Part shown: in pieces, positions 25,729-34,529 of the stretch
Layout of the letters: each line of letters starts with the position of its first letter
How positions within the stretch are numbered: the first letter of the stretch is position 1
Source: Mediterraneibacter hominis
Lineage (GTDB): Bacteria > Bacillota > Clostridia > Lachnospirales > Lachnospiraceae
Reading direction: 5' to 3'
Assembly (NCBI RefSeq): GCF_014287475.1
Contig: NZ_JACOPF010000001.1
Coordinates: 1,488,001-1,552,000, forward strand
Length of the DNA stretch: 64,000 nucleotides
Position numbers and translations under genes: made by a program
Notes under the pieces: model-generated
The model's database searches: none
Seen by the model: the letters and a program-made list of their open reading frames with translations, nothing else
What the model was told of the DNA's origin: nothing

Positions 25729-26388
25729 ATGAAAAAGAAACAACACATCAAGGAACCTGGCAGTGCAATTACACATTTTATAGGAATGTTAATGGCTATC
25801 TTCGCAGCAGTTCCCCTTCTGATTAAAGCAGCTAATGAACCAGGCAAAATATATATAGTCTCACTTGCCATCTATGCGGCAAGCCTGATTTTATTATATG
25901 CCGCAAGCACTACCTACCATACATTTGATATTTCCAAAAAAGCAAATACAATTTTAAAAAAAATAGACCATATGATGATTTCCGTTTTAATAGCAGGTAG
26001 TTATACTCCCATCTGTCTGATTGTTCTAAAGGGAAAAACCGGTATCATTCTTTTAAGTATTGTATGGGGAATCGCTCTCATTGGTATTTTGATCAAAGCC
26101 TTTTGGGTATACTGCCCGAAATGGGTGTCTTCTGTACTCTATATCGGAATGGGATGGACCTGTGTTCTTGCGTTTACACAAATCCTCAACAATATGTCTC
26201 CCGCAGCTTTTGGCTGGCTGTTGGCAGGAGGAATTATCTATACTGTAGGAGGTGTAATATACGCGCTTAAGGTTCCAATTTTCAACAGCAGACACAAAAA
26301 TTTTGGAAGCCATGAAATCTTTCACCTCTTTGTGATGGGCGGAAGTGCCTGCCACTTTATCGTAATGTATGCATTTGTACTTCCATAA
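25729..26388 (+). CDS. Hemolysin III / PAQR family membrane protein
   Basis: 219 residues with seven predicted membrane helices. Family motifs: EPGSAITHFIGMLMAI, YAASTTYHTF (conserved S...H near helix 2), KKIDHMMISVLIAGSYTPI (conserved D-H) and the C-terminal NFGSHEIFHLFVMGGSACHF (conserved HExFH). The conserved Ser, Asp and three His match the metal site of the CREST hydrolase superfamily (PAQR/hemolysin III). Known members affect membrane integrity or act as lipid hydrolases; the hemolysin activity was described for Bacillus cereus. AGGAGGTG 6 bases upstream of ATG 25729. Single gene with a terminator. Confidence 0.87.
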   Translation: MKKKQHIKEPGSAITHFIGMLMAIFAAVPLLIKAANEPGKIYIVSLAIYAASLILLYAASTTYHTFDISKKANTILKKIDHMMISVLIAGSYTPICLIVLKGKTGIILLSIVWGIALIGILIKAFWVYCPKWVSSVLYIGMGWTCVLAFTQILNNMSPAAFGWLLAGGIIYTVGGVIYALKVPIFNSRHKNFGSHEIFHLFVMGGSACHFIVMYAFVLP

Positions 26389-26421
26389 GCTTTATCTGAT
26401 ATACTCTTCTGCTTTCCATAC

Positions 26422-26460
26422 AAGAACCAGGCCTTTTACAGACCTGGCTCTTATTTTTTC
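26422..26460 (+). terminator. Intrinsic terminator of hemolysin-III gene
   Basis: AAGAACCAGG...CCTGGCTCTT hairpin (one A-C mismatch) followed by ATTTTTTC. Confidence 0.75.
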
Positions 26461-26518
26461 AATTTTTTATTTTTCAACCTACTCACTGCTTTTTGCCGGC
26501 CACCCTGTTCCCTGTCAG

Positions 26519-27100
26519 TCATTGTTCCAAGGACGGCGTGTAGATATACTGCAGCTGCTGAATTCTCTTTTCAATCCCATGCGTAAGAATATATGCATAT
26601 ACTGTTTTGGGGACATACATCTCCCATGCTTCTTCATCCGCAATCATTTCACGAATCCTGGAGGAAGTAATTCCTTTTTCCTCTTCACTCTTTTGAAAAA
26701 GAACCTCAACCTTCGCTCCAAGCTCTGACAATATCCTTCTTCTATCTTCATCCCATGCCCCACATAGATTCATATAGTGAACTGCATCTGAAGGAATATA
26801 CTCCATCAGAATCTCCGGATGACTTATTGGAAACGGAATAATTTCAAATTCTTCCCTTTTCACTCCAAAATCAAGCAGAGCATCTAAAAGCATCTCGTAT
26901 CTCTCAATATAAGTCAACGGATTATCCCTCTTTGTCGTACCATGTATATCTAAAGAAGATCTTGCAGGATATACAGAAATATCCGGATGTGTGATCCCGA
27001 TGTATAGTTTTTGGCAACGCATCTTCGCCGCCAATAAATACTCCATATGTTTTAAATGCAGTACTTGAAATCTTCCATGTGCTATGCCTTTGTCAGTCAT
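26519..27100 (-). CDS. Nucleotidyltransferase of the NMN adenylyltransferase-like group
   Basis: 193 residues. N-terminal GRFQVLHLKHMEYLLAAK gives the Rossmann HxGH-type motif (here HLKH, with Lys for Gly) and C-terminal KGITSSRIREMIADEEAW gives the ISSTxxR-type motif that binds ATP phosphates. Layout resembles archaeal-type NadM nicotinamide-nucleotide adenylyltransferase and related cytidylyltransferases. The middle part (RDNPLTYIERYEMLLDALLD) matches NadM-like proteins. The true substrate (NMN, nicotinate mononucleotide or another phospho-compound) is not certain. The start at 27100 is not ATG-strong; the segment preceding GRFQ is only eight residues, so little can be missing. Confidence 0.65.
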   Translation of the reverse strand: MTDKGIAHGRFQVLHLKHMEYLLAAKMRCQKLYIGITHPDISVYPARSSLDIHGTTKRDNPLTYIERYEMLLDALLDFGVKREEFEIIPFPISHPEILMEYIPSDAVHYMNLCGAWDEDRRRILSELGAKVEVLFQKSEEEKGITSSRIREMIADEEAWEMYVPKTVYAYILTHGIEKRIQQLQYIYTPSLEQ

Positions 27101-27172
27101 CTGACCGAACTCCTCTCCTGCGTTTTCTACTAACCAAGTATAATACAGTTCTTTTAGTAAATCAAATCCTAT

Positions 27173-27799
27173 CTATATCCGTTCTATTTTTTTTCTGATA
27201 TGCAGCATTTTTGTATCCAGTTTCTGAATCATCTGGGCACATTCTTTTAATTCCTCATCTATGGACTGCAGCTCTTCACCTTCCTTCTTATAACGCAGTT
27301 GATGATCCAAATTTGCCCAGAAATCCATCGCTGCTGTCCGAAGCTGCAATTCTGCGTCCATCCACTGTATTTCTTTTTGAAATACAATCGGAACCTTTAA
27401 AATTACGTGGAGACTCTGATACCCTGATATTTTAGGATTCTGTATATAATCCTTTACTTTTACAATACGAAAATCTGACTGTTCCTTTAACTTTTTTTCT
27501 ATCCTATATATATCATCCACATAATAACAAATCGCACGCACTCCAATCAAATCGTGTATCTTCTTTAATGCCGCCTGCACATTTCTTTTCAGTCCTTTTT
27601 TCTCTAGCTTTTTACATGTACTTTTGTATGATTTTAGCCTTCCGCTTTTTGTCTGGATAATGTTCCTCCCCATTTCCAACGACAGCTCCATATTCATAAT
27701 CTCAAGCCTTGTCAACAAAAGATTGATGACGCACTGTCCCTTCACTGGGAAAGCTCCTTCGGTGAGAAATACTCTTAACCCTTCTCTATCCTGCTTCAA
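27173..27799 (-). CDS. Small alarmone synthetase (RelA/SpoT synthetase domain)
   Basis: 208 residues with only the (p)ppGpp synthetase domain, no HD hydrolase and no TGS/ACT regulatory part, hence a stand-alone SAS. It transfers pyrophosphate from ATP to GDP/GTP/GMP. Motifs: KSGRLKSYKSTCKKLEKKG, LIGVRAICYYVDDIYRI, KDYIQNPKISGYQSLHVIL (the G-loop) and DAELQLRTAAMDFWANLDHQ (catalytic Glu in AELQLRT). A TTG start at 27799 is needed to keep the N-terminal helix seen in RelQ/RelP relatives; the ribosome site is weak. Single gene, divergent from nothing nearby; whether it is RelQ- or RelP-like is not decided. Confidence 0.82.
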   Translation of the reverse strand: MKQDREGLRVFLTEGAFPVKGQCVINLLLTRLEIMNMELSLEMGRNIIQTKSGRLKSYKSTCKKLEKKGLKRNVQAALKKIHDLIGVRAICYYVDDIYRIEKKLKEQSDFRIVKVKDYIQNPKISGYQSLHVILKVPIVFQKEIQWMDAELQLRTAAMDFWANLDHQLRYKKEGEELQSIDEELKECAQMIQKLDTKMLHIRKKIERI

Positions 27800-27937
27800 A
27801 CTTTCACTTCTTTCTCTGCTTTCACATTAATGCTTACTAATATATGCTAACAGAGTTATTTTTATGCAGCCACCAAACTGAGGTTATCCTTTTGTAAATA
27901 TTCCGTAAAAAATTGTTGCAACGGCCTTTTTCTAAAT

Positions 27938-28429
27938 TTAAAGACAGGTTTTTATATCTTTCCAATATTCCAGCAGCCTCTCAAGAGAATATGCCGCATT
28001 TGCCGGACTGGTAGACGGCAGCCCTATAATCTCTTTTCCTGTCTTCTCCAGACTGTATCTGTCATATAATTTTTTTGCAGTACTGCCGTTTGCATAAATC
28101 TTCTGAATCGGCGCACGCTCTAAAATCATGCGTAAGTCCGCAGGCCGTACATTCTTAATACTGCTGTCGCTTGATCCGGTAATTTCACAGCTTTCAATCA
28201 CATCCCATACAGCAATTTTATTGTCTAAAAGCAACGTTTTCTTCTCCGCGATTGTCAGCGGTACTTCTGCATTTACAAGCCGTGCAATCACTTTCCAGAA
28301 CCGATTCTGCGGATGTCCATAATAAAATTTTTGTTCCCTTGACTTTACGGACGGAAAGGTTCCCAGAATCAAAATTCTGGACTGCTCGTTAAATACAGGG
28401 GAAAATTCATGGCTTATTTGGTCAGACAT
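27938..28429 (-). CDS. DNA-deoxyinosine glycosylase (UDG superfamily, family 6-like)
   Basis: 163 residues. Motif 1 ILGTFPSVKSREQKFYYGHP and NRFWKVIARL resemble the hypoxanthine-DNA glycosylase branch of the uracil-DNA glycosylase superfamily; motif 2 is GLPSTSPANAAY near the C-terminus (family LPSTSPA). It would remove deaminated adenine (hypoxanthine) or uracil from DNA in base-excision repair. ATG 28429 lies inside the end of the Nudix gene (16-base overlap) with GGGAGG upstream, so it is cotranscribed with the double Nudix protein, a sensible pairing of nucleotide-pool and DNA repair functions. Confidence 0.85.
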   Translation of the reverse strand: MSDQISHEFSPVFNEQSRILILGTFPSVKSREQKFYYGHPQNRFWKVIARLVNAEVPLTIAEKKTLLLDNKIAVWDVIESCEITGSSDSSIKNVRPADLRMILERAPIQKIYANGSTAKKLYDRYSLEKTGKEIIGLPSTSPANAAYSLERLLEYWKDIKTCL

Positions 28430-29445
28430 ATCTTTTTCAACGCCTCCCCTACCATATCAAATTCCTCTGGATAAATGCAGTTTGGAAGGGTATGTTCTTT
28501 CATTCTTTTCCTGCACTCCTCATAGTCCATCCATATGACCGCTTCTACTTCTGCCTTCTGAAGTTTCAGCCTGGAAATCTCTACTGGTTTCCGGTAGAGA
28601 TAAACCATACTCAACTCATTATCTTTAAAAGGGCGTCCATGGAACACATCTGAAAATCCTCCCCTATGAATTCCAATCTCCTGCAATTCTTCTGGCAGCG
28701 CCTCTATCCCCAGCTCTTCCTTCATCTCACGCAAAGCGCTTTCCAAATAATCTGCCCCCGCTTCGATATGTCCTGCAGAGGAAATATCATAGCAGCCTGG
28801 ATTTGAATCTTTCTGTGCACTTCTTTTCTGTAAAAGTACATCATATCCGCTTTTATTATTCTCACGCACGATCCACACGTGCGACGTACTGTGAAGCAGT
28901 CCTTCCCTGTGAACCACACCTCTTTCCTGTACAATTCCGCTTTTCGTGCCATCCTCCCTTCTCACATCGAATAATTCCATCGGCGTTCCGTTAAGGGCGG
29001 CATACTTTAACACATCCTGCGTATCATACACAAGTTTCAAGGAGAAAAAGCTTTCCGTCTCCTCCAGAAGCCGGAAAAAGATTTTATCTCCTGCCCAAAG
29101 CTCCAGGCTGGAAATTTTCTCCTTTTCAATCCATTCCAGTTCTCCTTCATCACAGGGAATTGACTCCCCTGTAAACCCATCCGCAGTATATAAAGACATA
29201 TATTCTACCACATCTTCTCCATATACAAATGTCACAATACCCCGGTATTGCCATGAAGTCAGTGTATATCCCGTCTCTTCTTTTACCTCTCTTAGCAGAC
29301 ATTCCTCCGGACTTTCTCCATACTCGAAATGTCCGCCTACTCCAATCCATTTATCTTTATTGACATCATTTTCTTTTACCGTCCTGTGCAGCATCAAGTA
29401 TTTGCCGTCCTTTTCTATATAACATAGTGTACTCAATCTCTCCAT
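28414..29445 (-). CDS. Double Nudix hydrolase (MutT-like + IPP-isomerase-like)
   Basis: 343 residues with two Nudix domains. The first (~1-150) has a perfect Nudix box, GGHFEYGESPEECLLREV then KEETGY, and resembles 8-oxo-dGTP diphosphatases (STLCYIEKDGKYLMLHR). The second (~165-343) resembles the YfcD/IPP-isomerase-like group (VLLQKRSAQKDSNPGCYDIS) with box GHIEAGADYLESALREMKEE, in which the first Glu is Ala. Both domains probably hydrolyse nucleoside diphosphate derivatives; only the first has all metal ligands of the classical box. Start 29445 (MERLSTLC) is taken because family homology begins there; an in-frame ATG at 29478 with AGGTG is an alternative adding 11 residues. Overlaps the glycosylase gene. 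Confidence 0.83.
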   Translation of the reverse strand: MERLSTLCYIEKDGKYLMLHRTVKENDVNKDKWIGVGGHFEYGESPEECLLREVKEETGYTLTSWQYRGIVTFVYGEDVVEYMSLYTADGFTGESIPCDEGELEWIEKEKISSLELWAGDKIFFRLLEETESFFSLKLVYDTQDVLKYAALNGTPMELFDVRREDGTKSGIVQERGVVHREGLLHSTSHVWIVRENNKSGYDVLLQKRSAQKDSNPGCYDISSAGHIEAGADYLESALREMKEELGIEALPEELQEIGIHRGGFSDVFHGRPFKDNELSMVYLYRKPVEISRLKLQKAEVEAVIWMDYEECRKRMKEHTLPNCIYPEEFDMVGEALKKICLTK

Positions 29446-29519
29446 TTTCTTTTGTCCCCTGTCATTTTCATTTTTCACCTATAAATATATTAGTGTACTT
29501 TTCTTATTTTTTCAATGTT

Positions 29520-31262
29520 TTACTGTCTCGGAATACTTTCCTCTAAACACAGTGTCCCGTATCCAAGCTGTGGATTCGGCCACCTGTCATATCCGGGAAG
29601 CTTGCGTGCTCCTCTGCGCAGATATGCCTTTACTTTTTCGCCATACAGATACGGATCGTTTTCCTTAACAATTCCCCATTCCATCATCAATGCCGCACTT
29701 CCGGACGCGAAGGGCACCGCAAAGGAAGTACCGCTGAATTTTCCATATCCTGTTCCGGACGGCGCTGTTACATCCACACCCGGCGCCGCCAGATCTGGTT
29801 TTTGCATCTCTCCCGTGTTATACGCGGTCAGCCCTCGCCCTGAGAAATCTGCATAGGAAAAGGTCAATGCGTCATATGCAGCCACTGTAACCACCCTGGA
29901 AGCCGTAGAAGGAATTGTCAGTGTCATCTCCGCAGAGGGTTTTAAAAAAGCGGTTCCTCTGTTTAAAACATTTTCACTGGGCAGCCACATCTGATATATC
30001 CCCTCTGTAATTTTTCGCGGTTCCAATAGGATTTTCCAGACGCCGGATTCTATATAAGTTTCTCTGGGCAAAAAATCTATAAATATCTCCTGCCGGACAC
30101 TAAATGGCTTTGGTTCCCCATAGTACACCAGCAGCTCTGTTCCCCCAATCACAAAACGCTGTGCCCCCAGTGTTTCCTTAAAGGGTCCCGCATGAACACC
30201 TGATGGGCTGACAACAGATATCTCTATCTCATCCACATAAGATTTCCATATTTGCAGATTGAGAGCCGGCTCATTCATCTGTACACCCAGCTGTACCTCC
30301 GCTTCTTCCTCCTCATTTATTCTTCCCCATGTATGTCCCGCGCTGTTTCCTTCATTGCCACTTCCCACACAGATTACATTTTTCCATACATCTGATGCAG
30401 CGTCTATAAATCGTTCCAGCAGGGTGGTTCCATCATGTGAACCATATGTATTTCCAAAACTGATATTGACCGCGACCGGCATCCGATATTCTAATGCTTT
30501 TCGTATCACATAGTCTACTGCCTGCATCAGCTCCGTTGTCCGCGGAAATCCGTCCGTTCTGGCATTTCCTAATTTTACAACAATCAATTCACTCTCATAA
30601 GCCACCCCTCTGTACCGCATCCCCTCACTTCCACGTCCATTTCCGGCCGCCACCCCTGCTACAGCCGTTCCATGTCCTGATGTATCTCTGCTCGGCACGA
30701 TCTCTTTTTTACTTTCTATACTTCCTTCCTGTGCCAGAGCCATATTAATCTGTTCTTGTGTATACTCTGTCCCCAATGCATACCCTGCAGGTGGTTTTCC
30801 CTGAATACTCTGGTCCCACAGTGCGCGGATCCTGGTAGTTCCGTCTGTATTACAAAAGTTCGGGTTTGTATAGTCAATTCCACTGTCTATAATTCCTACC
30901 AGCACACCTCTCCCTGACAGAGAAAGAGGAGGACGCTGCACAGAATCTATGCAGGAAACCCTCCTTCCGTTCTCTGCCTCAAAGAATAGTCTTTTCGGTT
31001 TCTCTATAAATTCAATTTCAGGAAAACGTGCCAGATTTTCTATCTGTTTCTCCTCTATCGTAAGTACCGCATATCCGTTCATCAATTCTGTAACGGATAC
31101 CGCCGTCTTACGTATCTCAGACAGAGACCCTGAATACTTTACAATCAAATCCCATTCTTTTTCGATCGGATGATATCCGACTTCCAGCTCCAGGGATTTC
31201 ATTCGTTCTTCCTCTGTCGCCTCCAGTGCAAGATTCAATAGATTTTCTGATTTCTGGCTCAT
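29520..31262 (-). CDS. S8 subtilisin-like protease, Csp-like, without signal peptide
   Basis: 580 residues. Catalytic triad visible: Asp126 in IIDSGIDYTN, His197 in DTSGHGTAVAGVAAG and Ser513 in SGTSFAVPFASGSAA; oxyanion Asn in VGSGNEGNSAG. A ~140-residue insertion between the oxyanion segment and the serine block fits the jelly-roll domain of the clostridial Csp proteases, and a ~100-residue N-terminal region resembles their prodomain. There is no signal peptide. In Clostridium perfringens and C. difficile Csp proteins process or signal to SleC cortex hydrolase in spore germination; many Lachnospiraceae carry such genes. No sleC is near. Its role in germination is inference. Confidence 0.85.
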   Translation of the reverse strand: MSQKSENLLNLALEATEEERMKSLELEVGYHPIEKEWDLIVKYSGSLSEIRKTAVSVTELMNGYAVLTIEEKQIENLARFPEIEFIEKPKRLFFEAENGRRVSCIDSVQRPPLSLSGRGVLVGIIDSGIDYTNPNFCNTDGTTRIRALWDQSIQGKPPAGYALGTEYTQEQINMALAQEGSIESKKEIVPSRDTSGHGTAVAGVAAGNGRGSEGMRYRGVAYESELIVVKLGNARTDGFPRTTELMQAVDYVIRKALEYRMPVAVNISFGNTYGSHDGTTLLERFIDAASDVWKNVICVGSGNEGNSAGHTWGRINEEEEAEVQLGVQMNEPALNLQIWKSYVDEIEISVVSPSGVHAGPFKETLGAQRFVIGGTELLVYYGEPKPFSVRQEIFIDFLPRETYIESGVWKILLEPRKITEGIYQMWLPSENVLNRGTAFLKPSAEMTLTIPSTASRVVTVAAYDALTFSYADFSGRGLTAYNTGEMQKPDLAAPGVDVTAPSGTGYGKFSGTSFAVPFASGSAALMMEWGIVKENDPYLYGEKVKAYLRRGARKLPGYDRWPNPQLGYGTLCLEESIPRQ

Positions 31263-31283
31263 TATATAACTCCTTAATTCCTA

Positions 31284-31880
31284 TCAGCCTTTATAAGGAA
31301 TAAATTCGTCCGGCAGAAAATATCCCTGCTCGTGTCTGCACACCGGACATACCTTCGGCGCTTGCTTCCCTTCATGGATATATCCACAGTTTGTGCACAT
31401 CCAAGTGCTTACTTCTTCACTGGCATAATACGTATTGTTTTCCAACATCTCTGCCAGTCTGGCAAAGCGTATCTCATGGATATGCTCAATCTGCGCAATC
31501 TGATAAAACGCAGAAGCCACTTCTAAAAACCCTTCTTCTTTCGCTGTGTCCCCAAAATTTTTATATACATCCTCATATTCTTCCTTCTCATTGTGCTCCG
31601 CTGCCCTTAAAAGCTCTGCCAGAGTCTCCTGCTGATCCACAGGGTATGTCCCGTCAATCTGAATCGTCTGTCCTGACATCTCCTTTAGAAGCTCATAAAA
31701 CCTTTCTGCATGAGCACGTTCCTGATCTGCTGTATACAAAAATATGTCCGCCACTGTGTACATTCCTGACTTCTCAGCCTTCTCGGCAGCGATTGTATAA
31801 CGATTCCGCGCCTGGCTTTCCCCTGCAAATGCCCGCATCAAATTTTCTTTTGTCTTGCTCTGTGAAAAATTACAAGCCAT
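31284..31880 (-). CDS. rbr: Rubrerythrin
   Basis: 198 residues: ferritin-like diiron domain (~1-150; ligand segments AGESQARNRYTIAAE, DQERAHAERFYELL and SAFYQIAQIEHIHEIRF) followed by a rubredoxin-like FeS4 domain (~155-198; CTNCGYIHEGKQAPKVCPVC, four Cys). It reduces hydrogen peroxide to water in anaerobes, with electrons from rubredoxin. ATG 31880 (MACNFSQSKTKENL) has AAAGGAG 9 bases upstream; an earlier in-frame start would include MKPWHILVIKRKGVCI and is not conserved. Single gene directly upstream of the S8 protease gene on the same strand (21-base gap), so it may be cotranscribed with it. Confidence 0.94.
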   Translation of the reverse strand: MACNFSQSKTKENLMRAFAGESQARNRYTIAAEKAEKSGMYTVADIFLYTADQERAHAERFYELLKEMSGQTIQIDGTYPVDQQETLAELLRAAEHNEKEEYEDVYKNFGDTAKEEGFLEVASAFYQIAQIEHIHEIRFARLAEMLENNTYYASEEVSTWMCTNCGYIHEGKQAPKVCPVCRHEQGYFLPDEFIPYKG

Positions 31881-31997
31881 GATACATACTCCTTTTCTTT
31901 TTATTACTAGTATGTGCCATGGCTTCAATTTTATTCTTATTCTGGAATAATTTTACTATCACTCCGACTCTTTTGCGGTCTCTTTTTTTCTGTCCGG

Positions 31998-33014
31998 TCA
32001 ATTAAATCCAATCAGACGCCGCGCTACTGTGTAGGCAAGAGACGACACTTTACGTCCTGATTTTCCGGGGAGATTCATTGTCTGTCCCAGAATGCCGTAT
32101 CGAATTTTAAAGTATGTCCCGTAATCCTTTTTCTTTAGATAATCCCACAGCTCTTTCTTTTTGTCCAAATTTTCCTGCTTTTTGGATCGGATACACAGAA
32201 TGGAAGAAACCGTCATCATAATCGCAAGATAATTGATCATATATTTTCTGAGCTTCCTGCTTGGAATCATTTTCAGCTCGTACATCGCAATCATTGTTTT
32301 TGTGACAAAAATCTGTTGATCTATCCTGCTTATCATAACTTTTTCATTGACCGACTGATCTTCTCTTCCAATAAAATACCGGTAAAAGTCCACATCCATA
32401 TAGTAAAGTGTTCTGACATGCGGAAGAGGATAATAGACATAAATATTGTCTACATAAAATGTATGCTTTGGAAGCTTTAACTGGCAAAGCTTGAGCATCT
32501 CTGTCCGGTAAATAACGGAATGCATCAAAATATACTGATCCAAATGGAAGCGTCCGATATCATCCCACTTAAATATCTGGTTCTGGGGCAGTACATTACT
32601 ATACCGGATTACCTTCTTGTTCTCCATCCCGACCTTTTCATATACATAATTTGCAATCACCATGTCCACTTCTGTACCGGCATCTGCAAATTTCTTTATC
32701 GTCTCCAAAATTTTCAAAAGTGCATCCTTATCTACCCAGTCATCACTGTCTACCACTTTAAAATACTTTCCTGTCGCCGCCTGAAGCCCGCAATTAACCG
32801 CATCCCCGTGTCCGCCGTTTTCCTTTGTAACTGCCTTGACAATCGCAGGGTATTCTTTTTCGTATTTCTTCGAAATTTCCAGAGTTCCATCCTTTGAGCC
32901 GTCATCGACAATGATGATTTCTACATCCTCACCGCCTGCAAGAATCGAACAAATTGCTTTTTCCATATAACTTTCCGAATTATAACAGGGAATTGCAAAT
33001 GATATATACTTCAT
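31998..33014 (-). CDS. Family 2 glycosyltransferase
   Basis: 338 residues, GT-A fold: FAIPCYNSESYMEKAICSIL and VEIIIVDDGSKDGTLEIS bind the nucleotide-sugar, NGGHGDAVNCGLQAATGKYF and KVVDSDDWVDKDAL carry the DxD motif. The C-terminal half lacks membrane helices, so it acts in the cytoplasm on a lipid-linked or surface glycan acceptor. No other glycan genes are adjacent, so the product is unknown. ATG 33014 (MKYISFAIPCYNS) is chosen by homology even though AAGGAG sits only 1 base upstream; ATG 33026 (MRRSMKY) is an alternative with AAGG just before it. Confidence 0.82.
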   Translation of the reverse strand: MKYISFAIPCYNSESYMEKAICSILAGGEDVEIIIVDDGSKDGTLEISKKYEKEYPAIVKAVTKENGGHGDAVNCGLQAATGKYFKVVDSDDWVDKDALLKILETIKKFADAGTEVDMVIANYVYEKVGMENKKVIRYSNVLPQNQIFKWDDIGRFHLDQYILMHSVIYRTEMLKLCQLKLPKHTFYVDNIYVYYPLPHVRTLYYMDVDFYRYFIGREDQSVNEKVMISRIDQQIFVTKTMIAMYELKMIPSRKLRKYMINYLAIMMTVSSILCIRSKKQENLDKKKELWDYLKKKDYGTYFKIRYGILGQTMNLPGKSGRKVSSLAYTVARRLIGFN

Positions 33015-33121
33015 GCTCCTTCTCATCCTTTCTATGCTAAATACAGACTCATTATAGCATTGTTTTTCCCCGATTAAAAGGAAAATACTCCTCGTACAGC
33101 ACAATCTTTTCATTTGTTTTA

Positions 33122-33150
33122 TTGTAAATTCTGTCTCTTTCCTTTATAGT
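33122..33150 (+). promoter_or_regulatory. Predicted promoter of PPi-PFK gene
   Basis: TTGTAA (33122-33127), 17-base spacer, TATAGT (33145-33150). Confidence 0.5.
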
Positions 33151-33214
33151 AATTATAGATGCCGGTATATCTACGCCGGTAATTTCAGATGATTTTAATC
33201 CAGGAGGAGACAAG

Positions 33215-34438
33215 ATGAAAAAAAATGTAATTGTAGGACAGTCTGGAGGCCCCACTGCCGTCATCAACGCCAGTCTTTACGGGGTTGTCTATGAAGCACT
33301 TAACCGCGAGGACTCGTTTGGCACTGTCTATGGTATGATAAACGGAATTGAAGGATTTTTAAATGGAAAACTTATGGACATGAAACCTCTTGACAAGTCC
33401 GGCGAACTGGAGCTGATAAAAACTACTCCAGGCTCTTATCTTGGTTCCTGCCGTTACAAGCTCCCAGAGAATCTGGAGGATGCAGTCTATCCTCTTCTAT
33501 TTCAGAAATTCTCTGATTATAAAATCGGATATTTCTTTTATATCGGCGGTAACGATTCTATGGATACGGTCAGCAAGCTCTCTCGCTACGCTCAAAAGAC
33601 GGGCAGTGATATTCGTTTTATCGGGGTTCCCAAAACGATCGATAACGACCTGATTCTAACGGATCATACCCCGGGATTTCCAAGCGCCGCAAAATATGTG
33701 GCATCTACTGTCCGCGAAATCGTAACTGACGCCTCTGTCTATGACAACAAAAAGTCTGTTACCATTGTGGAGATCATGGGCAGACATGCAGGATGGCTTA
33801 CGGCGGCAAGCGCCCTTGCACGTAAATACAAAGGAGATAATCCACTTTTTATTTACCTGCCGGAAACGAACTTCTCCCAGGAAGCCTTTTTAAAACAGAT
33901 AGAAAAAGCCCTTCGGACAACCTCTAATCTTGTTGTCTGCATATCCGAAGGTATCCATGATGAACATGGTAAGTTTGTCTGTGAATTTGCAAATGACGTC
34001 GGCGTAGATAATTTCGGCCATAAAATGCTGACAGGGTCTGGAAAATATCTGGAAAACCTTGTAAAAGAAAGGCTCGGCGTCAAAGTGCGCTCCATTGAGC
34101 TCAACGTATGCCAGAGATGTTCCTCCTCTATGCTTTCCGGCACGGATCTAAAAGAGGCAGTTGCTTCCGGCGCCTACGGTGTCAAATGTGCATTGGAAGG
34201 AGAAAGCGGAAAAATGATCGCGTTGAAACGTGCAGCAGAAGATCCTTATACAGTAGATTACACAACAGAGGATGTCACGCTTATCTGTAATCAGGAAAAA
34301 ACGGTTCCTACGGACTGGATTACCAAAGATGGTTGTGATGTGACAGAGGCGTTTATCCGTTATGCTCAGCCATTGATTCAAGGAGAAGTATCTGTCCCAA
34401 AAGAAAACGGACTTCCCCGATTTGCATACCGCAGATAA
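33215..34438 (+). CDS. PPi-dependent 6-phosphofructokinase
   Basis: 407 residues. Reversibly phosphorylates fructose-6-phosphate with pyrophosphate, replacing the ATP enzyme in many Clostridia. The nucleotide loop has IGGNDSMDTVSKL (Asn-Asp in place of the ATP enzyme's GDGS), which favours pyrophosphate; substrate-binding motifs VPKTIDNDLILTDHTPGFPS, EIMGRHAGWLTAASA and ERLGVKVRSIELNVCQR match the group. Length and the absence of a regulatory half place it in the short PPi-type clade. Start preceded by AGGAGG at 6 bases. Single gene with its own promoter. Confidence 0.9.
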   Translation: MKKNVIVGQSGGPTAVINASLYGVVYEALNREDSFGTVYGMINGIEGFLNGKLMDMKPLDKSGELELIKTTPGSYLGSCRYKLPENLEDAVYPLLFQKFSDYKIGYFFYIGGNDSMDTVSKLSRYAQKTGSDIRFIGVPKTIDNDLILTDHTPGFPSAAKYVASTVREIVTDASVYDNKKSVTIVEIMGRHAGWLTAASALARKYKGDNPLFIYLPETNFSQEAFLKQIEKALRTTSNLVVCISEGIHDEHGKFVCEFANDVGVDNFGHKMLTGSGKYLENLVKERLGVKVRSIELNVCQRCSSSMLSGTDLKEAVASGAYGVKCALEGESGKMIALKRAAEDPYTVDYTTEDVTLICNQEKTVPTDWITKDGCDVTEAFIRYAQPLIQGEVSVPKENGLPRFAYRR

Positions 34439-34488
34439 AAGTCCAGAATACATAAAGCTATAGTTAAAAAGGAGTGGTTCCAATATCA

Positions 34489-34514
34489 CCGGCTACTTCA
34501 GTAAAAGTAGCCGG
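34489..34514. terminator. Hairpin between PPi-PFK and amidase genes
   Basis: CCGGCTACTT-CAGTAA-AAGTAGCCGG, a 10-bp stem in a convergent gap. No long U-run on either side, so its strength as a terminator is uncertain. Confidence 0.5.
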
Positions 34515-34529
34515 CGGCAAAATAAAGAT

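Noticed and set aside
27204..27830. Plus-strand frames antisense to the alarmone synthetase gene
   Set aside because: They show no coding bias or homology, and the minus-strand gene has clear catalytic motifs.
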